Shown: piece after piece, positions 1-9,027 of the stretch | Numbering within the stretch: the stretch's first letter is position 1 | How the letters are laid out: every line of letters starts with the position of its first letter | Assembly (NCBI GenBank): GCA_052387855.1 | Contig: JBQTIT010000003.1 | Coordinates: 106,309 to 170,308 of the forward strand | DNA length: 64,000 bases | Direction: 5' to 3' | DNA from: CAIYZT01 sp052387855 | Lineage (GTDB): Bacteria; Pseudomonadota; Alphaproteobacteria; Rhodobacterales; Rhodobacteraceae | Notes under the pieces: generated by a model | Database searches by the model: none | What the model was told of the DNA's origin: nothing | The model's input: the letters and a program-made list of their open reading frames with translations, nothing else | Program-made: the position numbers and the translations under genes

Positions 1-1
1 C

Positions 2-592
2 GACCTTGGCACCGACGACCAGATCCTGGACCTTGCCACCCTTGCGCCGGGCAGCGCCGCGCCGGCCGCCGCCGCCGGGCAAGCGACGCGGCTGGCCGAG
101 CGGTTCCTGAACCTTGGGTTGCCGGACCAGGCCCGCGCCTGGCTGGCAGGCGCGCCGGAACCGGACCGGCTGCTCGCGGCGCGGGTCGCGATCGCGCAGC
201 GGGACGGGGTCTTGGCGATGAGCACCCTGAGCGGCATCACCGGCGCGGCCGCCGATGAGCTGCGCCTTGCCGCGCTGGTCTTGACCGGCGAGGGAGAGCA
301 AGCCGTCCCCGCGCTGCTGAGCAGCGGCCGCAAGAGCGAGGCCGACGCGCTTCTGGCCCAGGCGGGGGACTGGCCGGCGCTGCGCGCGGGGGGGCAGCCG
401 CACTGGCAGGCGGCGGCCAGTGCGCTTGCTCCGCCAGGTGGCCCGCCGCTTGCCGGCCCGCTGGCCGAGGGGGCGGCATTGGCCGACCGCGCCGCCCAGA
501 CCCGCGCGGCGGTGCTGTCTCTGCTCGCGGCGGTTCCGGGTGCAGAAAATTTGGGTGCAGAAAATTTGGGCGCAGAGATATCGGCGCCATGA
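2..592 (+). CDS. Left-truncated flagellar-cluster protein of unknown function
   Basis: An open frame runs in from the left edge of the window and stops at 590-592, so only the last 196 residues are visible and the start lies outside. The protein is rich in Ala, Leu and Gly, and its helical, repeat-like look resembles a TPR/solenoid scaffold. No catalytic motif is visible. Its 3' end carries two exact copies of a 15-base unit (539-553, 554-568) and a degenerate third, giving a repeated GAENL tail that is AT-richer than its surroundings. It lies 83 bases before a transglycosylase gene and upstream of flhA on the same strand, so a flagellar or motility role is inferred from position only. Confidence 0.6.
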   Translation, partial: DLGTDDQILDLATLAPGSAAPAAAAGQATRLAERFLNLGLPDQARAWLAGAPEPDRLLAARVAIAQRDGVLAMSTLSGITGAAADELRLAALVLTGEGEQAVPALLSSGRKSEADALLAQAGDWPALRAGGQPHWQAAASALAPPGGPPLAGPLAEGAALADRAAQTRAAVLSLLAAVPGAENLGAENLGAEISAP

Positions 593-675
593 CGGCGCCG
601 GTTACGCTTCCGCAAGGGTTGACCGCCTAGACTGGCCACAATGCCCCGCAAAGCGGGGACCTGCCGGAGAATCCG

Positions 676-1356
676 ATGCGAAGACTGGCGTCTTGCCTGT
701 GCCTTAGCCTGATCCTGTCGCCCGTCGCCACGCCGGCGCCGGCGATGCAGGACCCTTCGGATCTTTGTGATCGGGCCGCCCGCCGCGCGGCAGAGGAATT
801 TGGCGTCCCGACCGATCTGATGCTGGCCATCGCCCGGGTCGAGACCGGGCGCGACCGCGGTCAGGGCCTGGCGCCCTGGCCCTGGACGGTCAATGTCGGT
901 GGCGACGGGGCCTTTTTCGACGCGCCGGGGCCGGCACTGGACCATGTCGCGCGCATGTTGCAGACGGGGACCGAGAACATCGACATCGGCTGCTTTCAGG
1001 TGAATTTCCGCTGGCACGGCGATGCCTTTGCCTCGCTTGAGACGATGATCGACCCCGACCTCAACGCCGGCTATGCCGCCCGGTTGCTGCTGGACCTGCG
1101 CCAGTCCCTTGGCACCTGGTCCGGGGCCGTCGGCGCCTACCATTCGCGCACCGGCGATCTGGCTGCGGCCTATGTCCGCCGGGTTGACGCCCTGTTGGCC
1201 GGGGGGCTGGCGCCCTCGGCGCCCCTGCCCGCGGATACGATCCTGGCGGTCCGGATCAACCGCTATCCGCTGCTGCGCGCCGGCCAGGCGGGCCAGGGCG
1301 GCTCACTGGTGCCGGCGACCGGGTCCGCCGGCGCGCTCTTTGCCCGGGCAGATTGA
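676..1356 (+). CDS. Lytic transglycosylase (SLT domain), probable flagellar murein hydrolase
   Basis: This 226-residue protein starts with a signal peptide (about residues 1-24, hydrophobic core then APA-M). The SLT fold follows: the probable catalytic Glu is E56 in the ARVETGR motif, then GCFQVN (the family's G-x-x-Q-x-N element) and a YHSRT segment. Family members cleave the glycan strands of peptidoglycan in the periplasm. Lying directly before flhA, it probably opens the wall for the flagellar rod, as SltF does in Rhodobacter; that role is inferred. The start is preceded by a GGAG ribosome site. Its stop overlaps an alternative TTG start of flhA, so the two are probably co-transcribed. 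Confidence 0.85.
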   Translation: MRRLASCLCLSLILSPVATPAPAMQDPSDLCDRAARRAAEEFGVPTDLMLAIARVETGRDRGQGLAPWPWTVNVGGDGAFFDAPGPALDHVARMLQTGTENIDIGCFQVNFRWHGDAFASLETMIDPDLNAGYAARLLLDLRQSLGTWSGAVGAYHSRTGDLAAAYVRRVDALLAGGLAPSAPLPADTILAVRINRYPLLRAGQAGQGGSLVPATGSAGALFARAD

Positions 1357-1358
1357 CC

Positions 1359-3434
1359 ATGCCCACGCTCCTTCGTCCCGAGGTTCAGTTCCGCCCCACG
1401 ATCCTGCTCGCGCTGGCCCTGATGGGCGTGATCATCATGATGGTCCTGCCGGTGCCGTTCTGGCTTTTGGACATCGGGCTGGCGCTGTCCTTTGCGCTGG
1501 CGATCCTGATGCTGACCGTGACCCTGTTCATCGAGCGGCCGCTGGACTTTTCGGCCTTTCCGACGATCCTGCTGGCCAGCCTGATCCTGCGCCTGTCGCT
1601 CAATGTCTCGTCAACCAAGCTGATCATCGGGCAGGGACACACGGGCACCGACGCCGCCGGCCACGTCATCGAAGCCTTTGCCGAATTCATCATGGGCGGC
1701 AATCTGTTGCTGGGGATCGTGGTCTTTGTCGTGCTAATGATCGTCAACTTCATGGTGATCACCAAGGGCGCCGGCCGCATGGCCGAGGTGGGCGCGCGGT
1801 TCGCGCTTGACGGGATGCCCGGCAAGCAGCTTGCCATTGACGCCGACATGGCCGCCGGCGCGATCACCCACGCCGAGGCCAAGGCGCGGCGCGAGCGTGA
1901 TCTGGCCGAGACGAACTTTTTCGGCTCGCTCGACGGGGCATCGAAATTCGTCAAGGGCGACGCCGTTGCGGGGCTCTTGATCACGCTTTTGAACATCGTG
2001 ATGGGCCTGGTGGTCGGTGTCGCGGTGCATGGCATGCCGCTGGCCTCGGCGTTTGAAACCTATGCCATCCTGACGGTCGGTGACGGATTGGTCACCCAGA
2101 TCCCGGCCGTCGTGATCTCGGTCGCGGCGGCGCTGCTGCTCGCGCGCGGCGGCAAGGAAGAGGCGACCGACATCTCGATGTTCACCCAGCTTGGCCGCTA
2201 CCCCGGCGCGCTGGGCAGCGTCGCGGCGCTGATGGCGCTGTTCGCGCTGGTGCCTGGGCTGCCGTTCCTGCCCTTTATCGCTGGCGCCGGCGCCCTGGCC
2301 TATGCCGCCTTTCGCGCCGCGCGCCGGGGCACGCGCGCTGTGGCCGCCAATGCGCCGCCATCCCCGCCCGCGCCGAAAAAGACGCTGGGGGATATCCTGG
2401 ACTTTGACGACATCCACATCGAATTTGCCCCCAATCTGGTGGCCATGGTGCTTGACCCGGCCACCGGGCTGGATGCGCGGATCAACAACATGCGCAATCA
2501 TGTGGCGGCGCAATACGGCCTGATCCTGCCCGAGATTCGGCTGACCGACGATGCCAGCCTGCCGCCGGGCACCTACCGCATCCAGCTTCAGGGGGTGGAA
2601 CGGGTCAAGGACCGGCTGATGCCCGATCGCGCGCTGGTACTGATGACCGACGGCGTCTCGGCGCCCGACGGGCTGGATGTCAAGGAGCCGGTCTATGGCG
2701 CGCCGGCCCGCTGGATCCTTGCCGACGACCAGGACGAGGCCGCCCTGCGCGGGCTGACCGTGGTCTCGGCGCCCGAGGTGCTGGCCACCCACCTGCTGGA
2801 GGTGATCCGGGGCAATCTGGCACGGCTCTTGTCGCTGCGCGGCCTGCGCCGCCTGCTCGAAGAGTTCGCCCGCGTGTCAGACCCGGCCCGGGCCGAGGCG
2901 AACCGGCGGCTGCTGGACGAGCTGATCCCGGAAAAGGTCTCGGTCGAGCTGTTGCTGACGGTGCTGCGGCTCTTGCTCGAAGAGCGGGTCTCGATCCGCA
3001 ACCTGCCGCTGATCCTTGAATCCATCGCCGAGGGGCGGGGCCTCGGCTCACCCGAGGCGGTGGCCGAGCATGTCCGCCAGCGGCTGGGCTTTCAGCTTGT
3101 GGCAGAGCTCAAGCGCGACGACGGCACCATTCCGCTGATCCAGCTTGCCCCGGAATGGGAAAAGACCTTTGCCGCCCACCAGATCGACGGCGAGCGGGGA
3201 ATGCGCGATGTGGCCCTGCCGCCGGACCAGTTCTCGCGCCTGGCGGGGGCGATCGCGGACAAGCTGCAGCGGGCGGCCGAGGCGGGGACATTTCCGGCGC
3301 TGGTAACCTCGACGCTGCGCCGGCGGTTCGTGCGGACGGTGACGGTGGCCAAGGGGCTTTCGGTGCCGGTCCTGTCCTATGAAGAGATCGGGATGGAGGC
3401 GCGTCCGGCACTTGTCGGGGTCGTGGCGCCGTGA
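1359..3434 (+). CDS. flhA: Flagellar type III export apparatus protein FlhA
   Basis: FlhA is the large export-gate protein of the flagellar type III secretion system. The N-terminal half has about eight membrane segments, and the cytoplasmic half forms the docking ring for chaperone-substrate complexes. Between the membrane segments lies the conserved FHIPEP-type loop (RDLAETNFFGSLDGASKFV, about residues 185-205), which identifies the family. I start at ATG 1359 (691 aa) rather than the overlapping TTG at 1353; the length is normal. The stop overlaps the GTG of fliR (GTGA), showing translational coupling in the flhA-fliR-flhB operon. Confidence 0.96.
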   Translation: MPTLLRPEVQFRPTILLALALMGVIIMMVLPVPFWLLDIGLALSFALAILMLTVTLFIERPLDFSAFPTILLASLILRLSLNVSSTKLIIGQGHTGTDAAGHVIEAFAEFIMGGNLLLGIVVFVVLMIVNFMVITKGAGRMAEVGARFALDGMPGKQLAIDADMAAGAITHAEAKARRERDLAETNFFGSLDGASKFVKGDAVAGLLITLLNIVMGLVVGVAVHGMPLASAFETYAILTVGDGLVTQIPAVVISVAAALLLARGGKEEATDISMFTQLGRYPGALGSVAALMALFALVPGLPFLPFIAGAGALAYAAFRAARRGTRAVAANAPPSPPAPKKTLGDILDFDDIHIEFAPNLVAMVLDPATGLDARINNMRNHVAAQYGLILPEIRLTDDASLPPGTYRIQLQGVERVKDRLMPDRALVLMTDGVSAPDGLDVKEPVYGAPARWILADDQDEAALRGLTVVSAPEVLATHLLEVIRGNLARLLSLRGLRRLLEEFARVSDPARAEANRRLLDELIPEKVSVELLLTVLRLLLEERVSIRNLPLILESIAEGRGLGSPEAVAEHVRQRLGFQLVAELKRDDGTIPLIQLAPEWEKTFAAHQIDGERGMRDVALPPDQFSRLAGAIADKLQRAAEAGTFPALVTSTLRRRFVRTVTVAKGLSVPVLSYEEIGMEARPALVGVVAP

Positions 3435-4207
3435 TCGGTCAGATTGTCGCCCTGGCCACCGACCTGACCGGGCAGACGCAGCTTTGGCTGTGGTCGGCGG
3501 CCCTGGTGTTTCTGCGCGTCGGGGCGGCGATGGCCCTGATGCCCGCCTTTGGCGAGATGGTCGTGCCGGTCCGGGTGCGGCTTGGCCTGGCCCTGGCCTT
3601 TACCGCCATCGTGCTGCCGGCGAGCCTGGGCCCCGGCGCCGCCCCACCCGGCCTGGCCGCCGCAGGGGTCGAGGTGCTGATCGGCCTGATGCTGGGGATC
3701 GGGTTGCGCCTTTTCGTCCTGGCACTTCAGACCGCGGCGGTCATCGCGGCCAACGCCATGTCGCTGTCGCAGCTTTTCGGCGGCGCCGGTCCCGAGCCGC
3801 AGCCGGCCCTGGGCAATCTGTTGACCATGGCCGCATTGGCGCTGGCGGTCTCGCTGGGGCTGCATGTGAAACTCGCCGGGCTTTTCATCGCCTCGTACCA
3901 GATCTTTCCGGCCGGCGCGGTGCCCCTGTCGGCCGACGCCGCGCGTTGGGGCATCGCGCAGGTCTCCGGCTTTTTCGTGCTGGCCTTCACGCTGGCGGCG
4001 CCCTTTGCCCTGGCGGCGATGGTCTACAACCTCGCCCTCGGCGTCATCAGCAAGGCGATGCCGCAGTTGATGGTGGTGATGGTCGGCGCCCCGCTGCTGA
4101 CCGGGGGCGCCATGGTCCTGATGGTCCTTGTCCTGCCGTTCCTGCTGTCGATCTGGCACGGCGCGTTTGACGCCTTTCTGCTCCGGCCCGCACGGATCGC
4201 CCCGTGA
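3431..4207 (+). CDS. fliR: Flagellar export protein FliR
   Basis: This 258-residue, strongly hydrophobic protein has about six membrane segments, the usual size and profile of FliR, which with FliP and FliQ forms the export-gate channel. Family features include the N-terminal FLRVGAAMALMPAFGE stretch and the central LALQTAAVIAANAMSLSQ segment. It starts with GTG inside the flhA stop, and its own stop overlaps the GTG of flhB, so all three genes are translationally coupled. fliQ lies separately at 8749; fliP is not in this window. Confidence 0.95.
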   Translation: MIGQIVALATDLTGQTQLWLWSAALVFLRVGAAMALMPAFGEMVVPVRVRLGLALAFTAIVLPASLGPGAAPPGLAAAGVEVLIGLMLGIGLRLFVLALQTAAVIAANAMSLSQLFGGAGPEPQPALGNLLTMAALALAVSLGLHVKLAGLFIASYQIFPAGAVPLSADAARWGIAQVSGFFVLAFTLAAPFALAAMVYNLALGVISKAMPQLMVVMVGAPLLTGGAMVLMVLVLPFLLSIWHGAFDAFLLRPARIAP

Positions 4208-5286
4208 GCGAGGGTGAGGGCGAAGACAAGCCGCACGACGCCTCGCAAAAGCGGCTGGAGGACGCCCGCAAGAAGGGCCAGATCCCGACCTCTGCCGATC
4301 TTTACGGCGCCGCCTCGTTGGGCGGGCTGGTGGCCGCGGCGATGATCTTTGGCCCCGGCGCGCTTTCAAGCGCCGGCCTGGCCGGCCAGGGGCTGCTGGA
4401 GGGGGCCGACCGGATGGCGCCCGCGCTGCTGCGCGCCCCGAGCGCCACCCTGACCGGGATCGGCGGCGCCCTTTTGTGGCCGCTGGCGCCGTTTTTCGTG
4501 CTGCCGGGGATCTTTGTCCTGGTCATGGCGGTGCTGCAACAGTCCACCTCGGTCGTGGCTGATCGCATCCGCCCCAAGGTGTCGCGGATCTCGCCCATCT
4601 CGATCGCAAGGCAGAAATTCGGCCGCGAGGGCCTGTTCCAGTTCGCCAAGAGCGCGGTCAAGCTGGTGGCGATCTCGTGGCTGTTGGTGGTCTACACCCT
4701 GGGCAAGGGCGAATTGATCCTGTCCAGCCTGCGGATGTCGCCGGCCCAGTCGACCGCGGCCATGATGTCAATGATGGCCGAGTTTCTGATGCTTGCGCTG
4801 ATGTTCACCCTGCTGGCCGGCGGGATCGACTATGGCTGGCAGATCCTGCAGCACCTGTTCCGAAACCGCATGTCGCGCAAGGAACTGTCCGATGAGATGA
4901 AGGAGGCAGAGGGCGACCCGCACGTCAAGATGCAGCGCCGCGCGCGAGGGCAGGGCATCGCCATGAACCAGATGCTGGCCGATGTGGCCAAGGCCGATGT
5001 GGTGATCGTGAACCCGACCCATTACGCCGTGGCGCTGAAATGGCGTCGGGGGGACAGGACGGCGCCGATCTGCGTGGCCAAGGGCGTTGACGAGATCGCC
5101 GCCCAGATCCGCGCTGCGGCGGCCGAGCATGGGGTGCCCCTGCACAGCGATCCGCCGACCGCGCGCGCGATCCATGCCTCGGTCGAGATCGGAAAGCCGA
5201 TCCGCCCCGACCACTACCGCGCCGTTGCCGCCGCGATCCGCTTTGCCGAGGCGATGCGCAAGAAGTCGAAAGGCTGGAAGGGATGA
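4204..5286 (+). CDS. flhB: Flagellar export substrate-specificity switch protein FlhB
   Basis: FlhB controls the change from rod/hook to filament export. The 360-residue protein has a charged N-terminus, four membrane segments up to about residue 215, and a cytoplasmic domain with the self-cleaving NPTH motif at residues 270-273 (followed by YAVAL), so autocleavage should be intact. The partner that triggers the switch, FliK, is encoded at 15356. The GTG start overlaps the fliR stop, and the stop overlaps the next ATG. Confidence 0.96.
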   Translation: MSEGEGEDKPHDASQKRLEDARKKGQIPTSADLYGAASLGGLVAAAMIFGPGALSSAGLAGQGLLEGADRMAPALLRAPSATLTGIGGALLWPLAPFFVLPGIFVLVMAVLQQSTSVVADRIRPKVSRISPISIARQKFGREGLFQFAKSAVKLVAISWLLVVYTLGKGELILSSLRMSPAQSTAAMMSMMAEFLMLALMFTLLAGGIDYGWQILQHLFRNRMSRKELSDEMKEAEGDPHVKMQRRARGQGIAMNQMLADVAKADVVIVNPTHYAVALKWRRGDRTAPICVAKGVDEIAAQIRAAAAEHGVPLHSDPPTARAIHASVEIGKPIRPDHYRAVAAAIRFAEAMRKKSKGWKG

Positions 5287-5618
5287 GCGGCGCGGACGCA
5301 GGCCAGCTTCTGGCGCTGCAGGGGCTGGCGCAGCTTGTGCTTGATGCCCGGCTGAGCGAGGTCAAGGCGCTCGCCCGGTCAAGGGAGGCCTCCCTGGCCC
5401 GGCTGGCCGACCTGAACCGGTCCTTTGAGGCGCCCGACCTGCACCCGGTGGCCGCGGCCGAGGCCGAAATCCGGTTTCAACGCTGGGCCGACCTGCGCCG
5501 GGCCGAGGTCAACGAGACCCTTGCCCGCCAGAACGTCCGGCTGGAAGAGTTGCGCGACGCCGCCCGTCTGGCCTTTGGCCGCGCGACGGCGCTGTCACGG
5601 CTCAGCGGCAAGGGCTGA
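5283..5618 (+). CDS. Small coiled-coil protein, FliJ-like candidate
   Basis: This 111-residue protein is translationally coupled to flhB through an ATGA overlap. It is almost entirely charged alpha-helix with Leu/Ala heptads and many Arg and Glu residues, and has no membrane segment or signal peptide. FliJ, the stalk/chaperone-escort protein that couples FliI to FlhA, has a similar coiled-coil character and size (about 140 aa), and no other fliJ is visible. The FliJ-like label is inference from shape and position; the sequence has no diagnostic motif I can point to. Confidence 0.7.
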   Translation: MSGADAGQLLALQGLAQLVLDARLSEVKALARSREASLARLADLNRSFEAPDLHPVAAAEAEIRFQRWADLRRAEVNETLARQNVRLEELRDAARLAFGRATALSRLSGKG

Positions 5619-5629
5619 GGCGGGACCGG

Positions 5630-6094
5630 TCAGGTATCCTGGCGGGCGATGTCGGAAATCAGCACGGCCCTTGAAATGTCGCCCGTCACCGCCACGGCAG
5701 CCTCGAACAGCTCGTCGCGCAACAGCACCAGATTGGCCGAATCGGTAAAGGCGCCTCGGAAGCCGCCGGAATTGGCATGGTCGAACAGCACCTGCAGCAG
5801 AACATCGCGCAACTTTGGCTCAAGGCTGTAGATCTTTTCCCGCGCCCCCGGTTCAACCTCAAGCGACAGGGTCAGGATGACCATCGAGACCACGCGCCCC
5901 TCTTCGACCACGGGCACGATGAACTGGTTGTTCAATTTGACATATTCCGGCGGCTCGGTCGGCATGACGGCTGCGGCCGCTGCGATCTCTTCGGCGGTCG
6001 GCTCTGGCGGCGGGGGGCGCAGGGCCAGACCGGCGCCGATGCCGGCGCCCAGACCGACCAGACCCAGAAGAAGGGGAAGGAGTTTCTTGATCAT
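5630..6094 (-). CDS. fliL: Flagellar basal-body protein FliL
   Basis: This 154-residue protein has a single N-terminal membrane anchor (about residues 5-26, Leu/Gly-rich), a Pro-rich linker and a periplasmic domain, the standard FliL plan. FliL sits beside the stator and supports torque generation and stator activation. Family features are YVKLNNQFIVPVV early in the domain and the helical segment before VLFDHAN. It is the last gene of the minus-strand run flgB to fliL and converges with the flhB operon, 11 bases away. Confidence 0.9.
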   Translation of the reverse strand: MIKKLLPLLLGLVGLGAGIGAGLALRPPPPEPTAEEIAAAAAVMPTEPPEYVKLNNQFIVPVVEEGRVVSMVILTLSLEVEPGAREKIYSLEPKLRDVLLQVLFDHANSGGFRGAFTDSANLVLLRDELFEAAVAVTGDISRAVLISDIARQDT

Positions 6095-6099
6095 GATGC

Positions 6100-6813
6100 T
6101 CAGAAGGGCAGGATTTTCTCGGCGATCTGGTCGCCGTAGCGGGGTTGCTGGACCTCGGTGATCTGCCCGCGTCCGCCATAGGAAATCTGGGCGCCGGCGA
6201 TCTTGTCATAGGTGATCTCGTTGCGGCGCGAGATGTCGGCCGGGCGGATGTAGCCGGTGATCAACAGCTCGCGCAGCTCGAAGTTGACGCGCACCTCTTG
6301 CCGCCCCTCGATGCGCACCACGCCGTTGGGCAGCTCTTGCACCACCGTCGCGGCGACGCGCAGGGTCAGCTTTTCGGCGCGCGAGACCGAACCGTTGCCG
6401 TTGAAGGACGAGGCAGAGGTGGTCTGATAGCCCGGATCCAGCGTCAGCCCCTCGGCCTCGATCCGCTCGGTGAGGCCAAAGAGCGAGGGGACCGACATGG
6501 ACTGGTCCGACCCGCGCGCCCGGGCCGACTGGTTGTCGAACTGGGCCTGATCGTCGATCTCGATGACGACGGTCAGAATGTCGCCCCGACGGGCCGCGCG
6601 CCGGTCGCCCAACAGCGCCGCCTCGCCGGCCGTCCACAGCGAGGACTGGTCGGACGCAGAGAGCGAAGCCATCTCGACCGTGGGATTGGCGTACATCGCC
6701 GCCGTTTCGGCAGTCTGGTCGCCCGGGGTGAATCCGGGCGCCGCGCCGACCTGACCAAGCGGAGAGCAGGCCGCCGCCAGCAAAAGGAAAAGGCAGGAAA
6801 TGACGCGGTTCAT
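6100..6813 (-). CDS. flgH: Flagellar L-ring protein FlgH (lipoprotein)
   Basis: FlgH forms the outer-membrane L-ring bushing of the flagellum. The 237-residue precursor has a signal peptide ending in a lipobox (LLAAAC, Cys at about residue 16), so it is lipid-anchored. The body shows family segments such as SLWTAGEAALLGDRRARRGD and VVRIEGRQEVRVNFELRELL near the C-terminus. It lies five bases from fliL and four from flgA, in a tight minus-strand operon. The P-ring gene flgI is not in the window. Confidence 0.94.
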   Translation of the reverse strand: MNRVISCLFLLLAAACSPLGQVGAAPGFTPGDQTAETAAMYANPTVEMASLSASDQSSLWTAGEAALLGDRRAARRGDILTVVIEIDDQAQFDNQSARARGSDQSMSVPSLFGLTERIEAEGLTLDPGYQTTSASSFNGNGSVSRAEKLTLRVAATVVQELPNGVVRIEGRQEVRVNFELRELLITGYIRPADISRRNEITYDKIAGAQISYGGRGQITEVQQPRYGDQIAEKILPF

Positions 6814-6817
6814 GGTT

Positions 6818-7243
6818 CTATCCTTGGGGAGATGAGACGCGGATGGTGCCGTCTGCGGCGACCATGCCGATGACGGTGGCGCGCGAGGACAGGTTCATGA
6901 CCCGCACCACATCGCCCAGCCCGCCGCGATCCAGCATCCGCCCTTCGGCCAGGATGAGCAGGCCGCCCAAGGCATACTGGATGGTGACGATCTGGTTGCG
7001 GTCCACCAGCGCGGGCGGGCCGAGGTCTTCGGGGCGGATGGGCCGGCCGGCGTAGATGGCAACCCGCGCCTCCATCCCGATGGCCAGGTCGGGGTGGTCG
7101 GCGGCGCCGGGGATCACATCGGCGATGAGCGTGATGTCGGCCGCGGTCAGGATCGTCAGCGGCCGGATGGTGCGGGCCGCGATGAGGCTCTCGGCCAGAG
7201 CCGGGCCCGGCAGCGCCAGCAGGATCGCGGCGAGCCAGCGCAT
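6818..7243 (-). CDS. flgA: Flagellar P-ring assembly chaperone FlgA
   Basis: This 141-residue secreted protein (signal peptide about residues 1-17, ending ALA) belongs to the SAF-domain family. FlgA is the periplasmic chaperone for assembly of the P-ring from FlgI. The conserved stretch with GRPIRPEDLGPP and the C-terminal GDVVRVMNLSSRATVIGMV segment match short alphaproteobacterial FlgA forms, which lack the extra N-terminal domain of enteric FlgA. The start overlaps the flgG stop (TGATG), so it is coupled to flgG. Confidence 0.9.
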   Translation of the reverse strand: MRWLAAILLALPGPALAESLIAARTIRPLTILTAADITLIADVIPGAADHPDLAIGMEARVAIYAGRPIRPEDLGPPALVDRNQIVTIQYALGGLLILAEGRMLDRGGLGDVVRVMNLSSRATVIGMVAADGTIRVSSPQG

Positions 7244-8028
7244 CAGCGGACCTGCGTCGCGGCGGCCAGCATCTGGTCGGCGGCCGTGATCACCTTGGCG
7301 TTCAGCTCATACCCGCGCTGCGCCTTGATCAGTTCGGTCACCTCGCGCACCGAATCGACCGAGCTTTCCTCAAGATATCCCTGGCGCAGCGTGCCCAGGC
7401 CATCCAGGCCGGGCGCGCCGATCAGGGGCGGGCCGGAGGCCGCGCTTTCGAGAAAGAGGTTCGAGCCGGTCGCCTCAAGTCCCTTTTCGTTGGTAAATCC
7501 GACCAGATTCAACTGGCCCAGAAGCTGCGGCTCCGCCTCGTCCGTGAAATAGACATAGACCTCGCCGTCGGCGTTGATCGACAGGCTGCGCGCGTCCGAG
7601 GGGATGGTGATGCCCGGGGCGACGGCGTAGCCATCGGCGGTGACGATCAGCCCATCGGCCGACCGCTTGAGCGCGCCGTCGCGGGTATAGGCCGACCCGC
7701 CCGAGGGAAGCGTGACCTCAAGATAGCCGGCCCCCTCGATCGCGACGTCCAGATCGCCCCCGGTCAGGGCCAGCGCGCCCTGGGCCAGCACGATCGAAAC
7801 GGCGGTGGGCCGCACGCCCAGGCCGATCTGGATCCCGGTCGGCAGCATCGAACCATTCGAGGCCGAAACGGTGCCGGGCTGGGCAAGCTGTTGATAATGC
7901 AGGTCGGCAAAGTCGGCGCGGCGGGCGTTGTAGCCCGTGGTCGACATGTTGGCCAGGTTGTTGGAAACGACATCAACCTTCATCTGCTGGGCGGCCATGC
8001 CGGTGGCGGCTATCTGAAGTGCCTTCAT
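7243..8028 (-). CDS. flgG: Flagellar distal-rod protein FlgG
   Basis: This 261-residue protein builds the distal rod of the flagellar axle. The N-terminal rod signature (VVSNNLANMSTTGYNARRADF, about residues 20-40) and the C-terminal coiled segment (EVTELIKAQRGYELNAKVI) identify the FlgG/FlgE/FlgF family. Its length and its position immediately after flgF assign FlgG. There is no signal peptide; it is exported by the flagellar type III machine. The gap to flgF is eight bases. Confidence 0.95.
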   Translation of the reverse strand: MKALQIAATGMAAQQMKVDVVSNNLANMSTTGYNARRADFADLHYQQLAQPGTVSASNGSMLPTGIQIGLGVRPTAVSIVLAQGALALTGGDLDVAIEGAGYLEVTLPSGGSAYTRDGALKRSADGLIVTADGYAVAPGITIPSDARSLSINADGEVYVYFTDEAEPQLLGQLNLVGFTNEKGLEATGSNLFLESAASGPPLIGAPGLDGLGTLRQGYLEESSVDSVREVTELIKAQRGYELNAKVITAADQMLAAATQVR

Positions 8029-8036
8029 CGCCCCTC

Positions 8037-8747
8037 CTATCGACCCATGACCTGGATCAGGTTCTTCATCCGCTCATCCTCGGCGTCCAGAAACGACTGC
8101 CCCATCTCGTAGGCGCGCTGCACCTCGATCATGCGGGCGATCTCGGTGACCGGCTGGACGTTGCTTTCCTCGACAAATCCCTGGTGGAGGGTGCTGCCGG
8201 TGGCAGGCTCCACCTCGGGCGTGGACATGAGGTTGCCGCCGGCATAGCGCAGCGACAGCGGATCGACCGGCTGCCACAGGCCGATCTGGCCGACCGGCAC
8301 CCCGTCGGCCGAGATGGTGCCGTCCTGCGCAATGGCGATGGTCTGCGCGCCGGGCGGCACAAAGACCGGCGCGCCACCCGCGTCCAGCAGGCGCTGGCCG
8401 TCCGGGGTGACCAGCTCGCCGGCCGGGGAGGGGGTAAAGTTGCCCGCCCGGGTCAGGCGCGGCCCCTCGGGCGATTCGATCTGGAAAAAGCCGTTGCCCT
8501 GGATGGCCAGGTCAAAGGTGCCGCCGGTCTGGCTGAGAACGCCGTCGTCAAGGTTCATCGCCCAGGCCGAGGCGCGGGCCATCGACAGCGAGCTGCCGCC
8601 GTCAAGATCGGCGATGAATTCGGAGAACACCGCGCCTTGCGATTTGAAGCCAAGCGTGCCGCTGTTGGCGATGTTGTTGGCGACCAGGTCCATCTCGCGG
8701 CGCAGGCCGGAAAGGCGGGTCAGGGTGACGTAGCCCGATGCGTCCAT
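8037..8747 (-). CDS. flgF: Flagellar proximal-rod protein FlgF
   Basis: This 236-residue rod protein is a paralogue of the neighbouring flgG product. It has the N-terminal rod motif (LVANNIANSGTLGFKSQGAVF) and the matching C-terminal helix (EIARMIEVQRAYEMGQSFL). FlgF forms part of the proximal rod with FlgB and FlgC. It begins one base after the fliQ stop, in the same minus-strand operon. The identity rests on family motifs plus the flgF-flgG order usual in this group. Confidence 0.93.
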   Translation of the reverse strand: MDASGYVTLTRLSGLRREMDLVANNIANSGTLGFKSQGAVFSEFIADLDGGSSLSMARASAWAMNLDDGVLSQTGGTFDLAIQGNGFFQIESPEGPRLTRAGNFTPSPAGELVTPDGQRLLDAGGAPVFVPPGAQTIAIAQDGTISADGVPVGQIGLWQPVDPLSLRYAGGNLMSTPEVEPATGSTLHQGFVEESNVQPVTEIARMIEVQRAYEMGQSFLDAEDERMKNLIQVMGR

Positions 8748-8748
8748 C

Positions 8749-9018
8749 TCAGCCCCCGCCGATCAGGGGGACCAGACGGCCGGCGAAGAAGGTGACCAGC
8801 GTTTCGGTCATGAAGCTCATCGAGACCCAGAAGACCGCCAGCATCGCGCCCACCTTGGGCACAAAGGTCAGTGTCATTTCCTGGACCGAGGTCAGGGCCT
8901 GCAACAGACCCACGGCAAGCCCGGTGATCAGGGCGACCGACAAAAGCGGCAGCGCGATCTTGAAGGCGACCCAGAGGCCCTCGCGCAGCGTGTCGTCAAG
9001 GATGGCCTGGCTGATCAT
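8749..9018 (-). CDS. fliQ: Flagellar export gate protein FliQ
   Basis: This 89-residue protein with two membrane hairpin segments is the right size for FliQ, which winds around FliP/FliR in the export gate. The family core VGLLQALTSVQEMTLTFVPK is clear at about residues 37-56. It is embedded among rod genes instead of beside fliR, which is at 3431. The neighbours flgF and fliE are 1 and 9 bases away. Confidence 0.95.
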   Translation of the reverse strand: MISQAILDDTLREGLWVAFKIALPLLSVALITGLAVGLLQALTSVQEMTLTFVPKVGAMLAVFWVSMSFMTETLVTFFAGRLVPLIGGG

Positions 9019-9027
9019 GGCGCCCCC

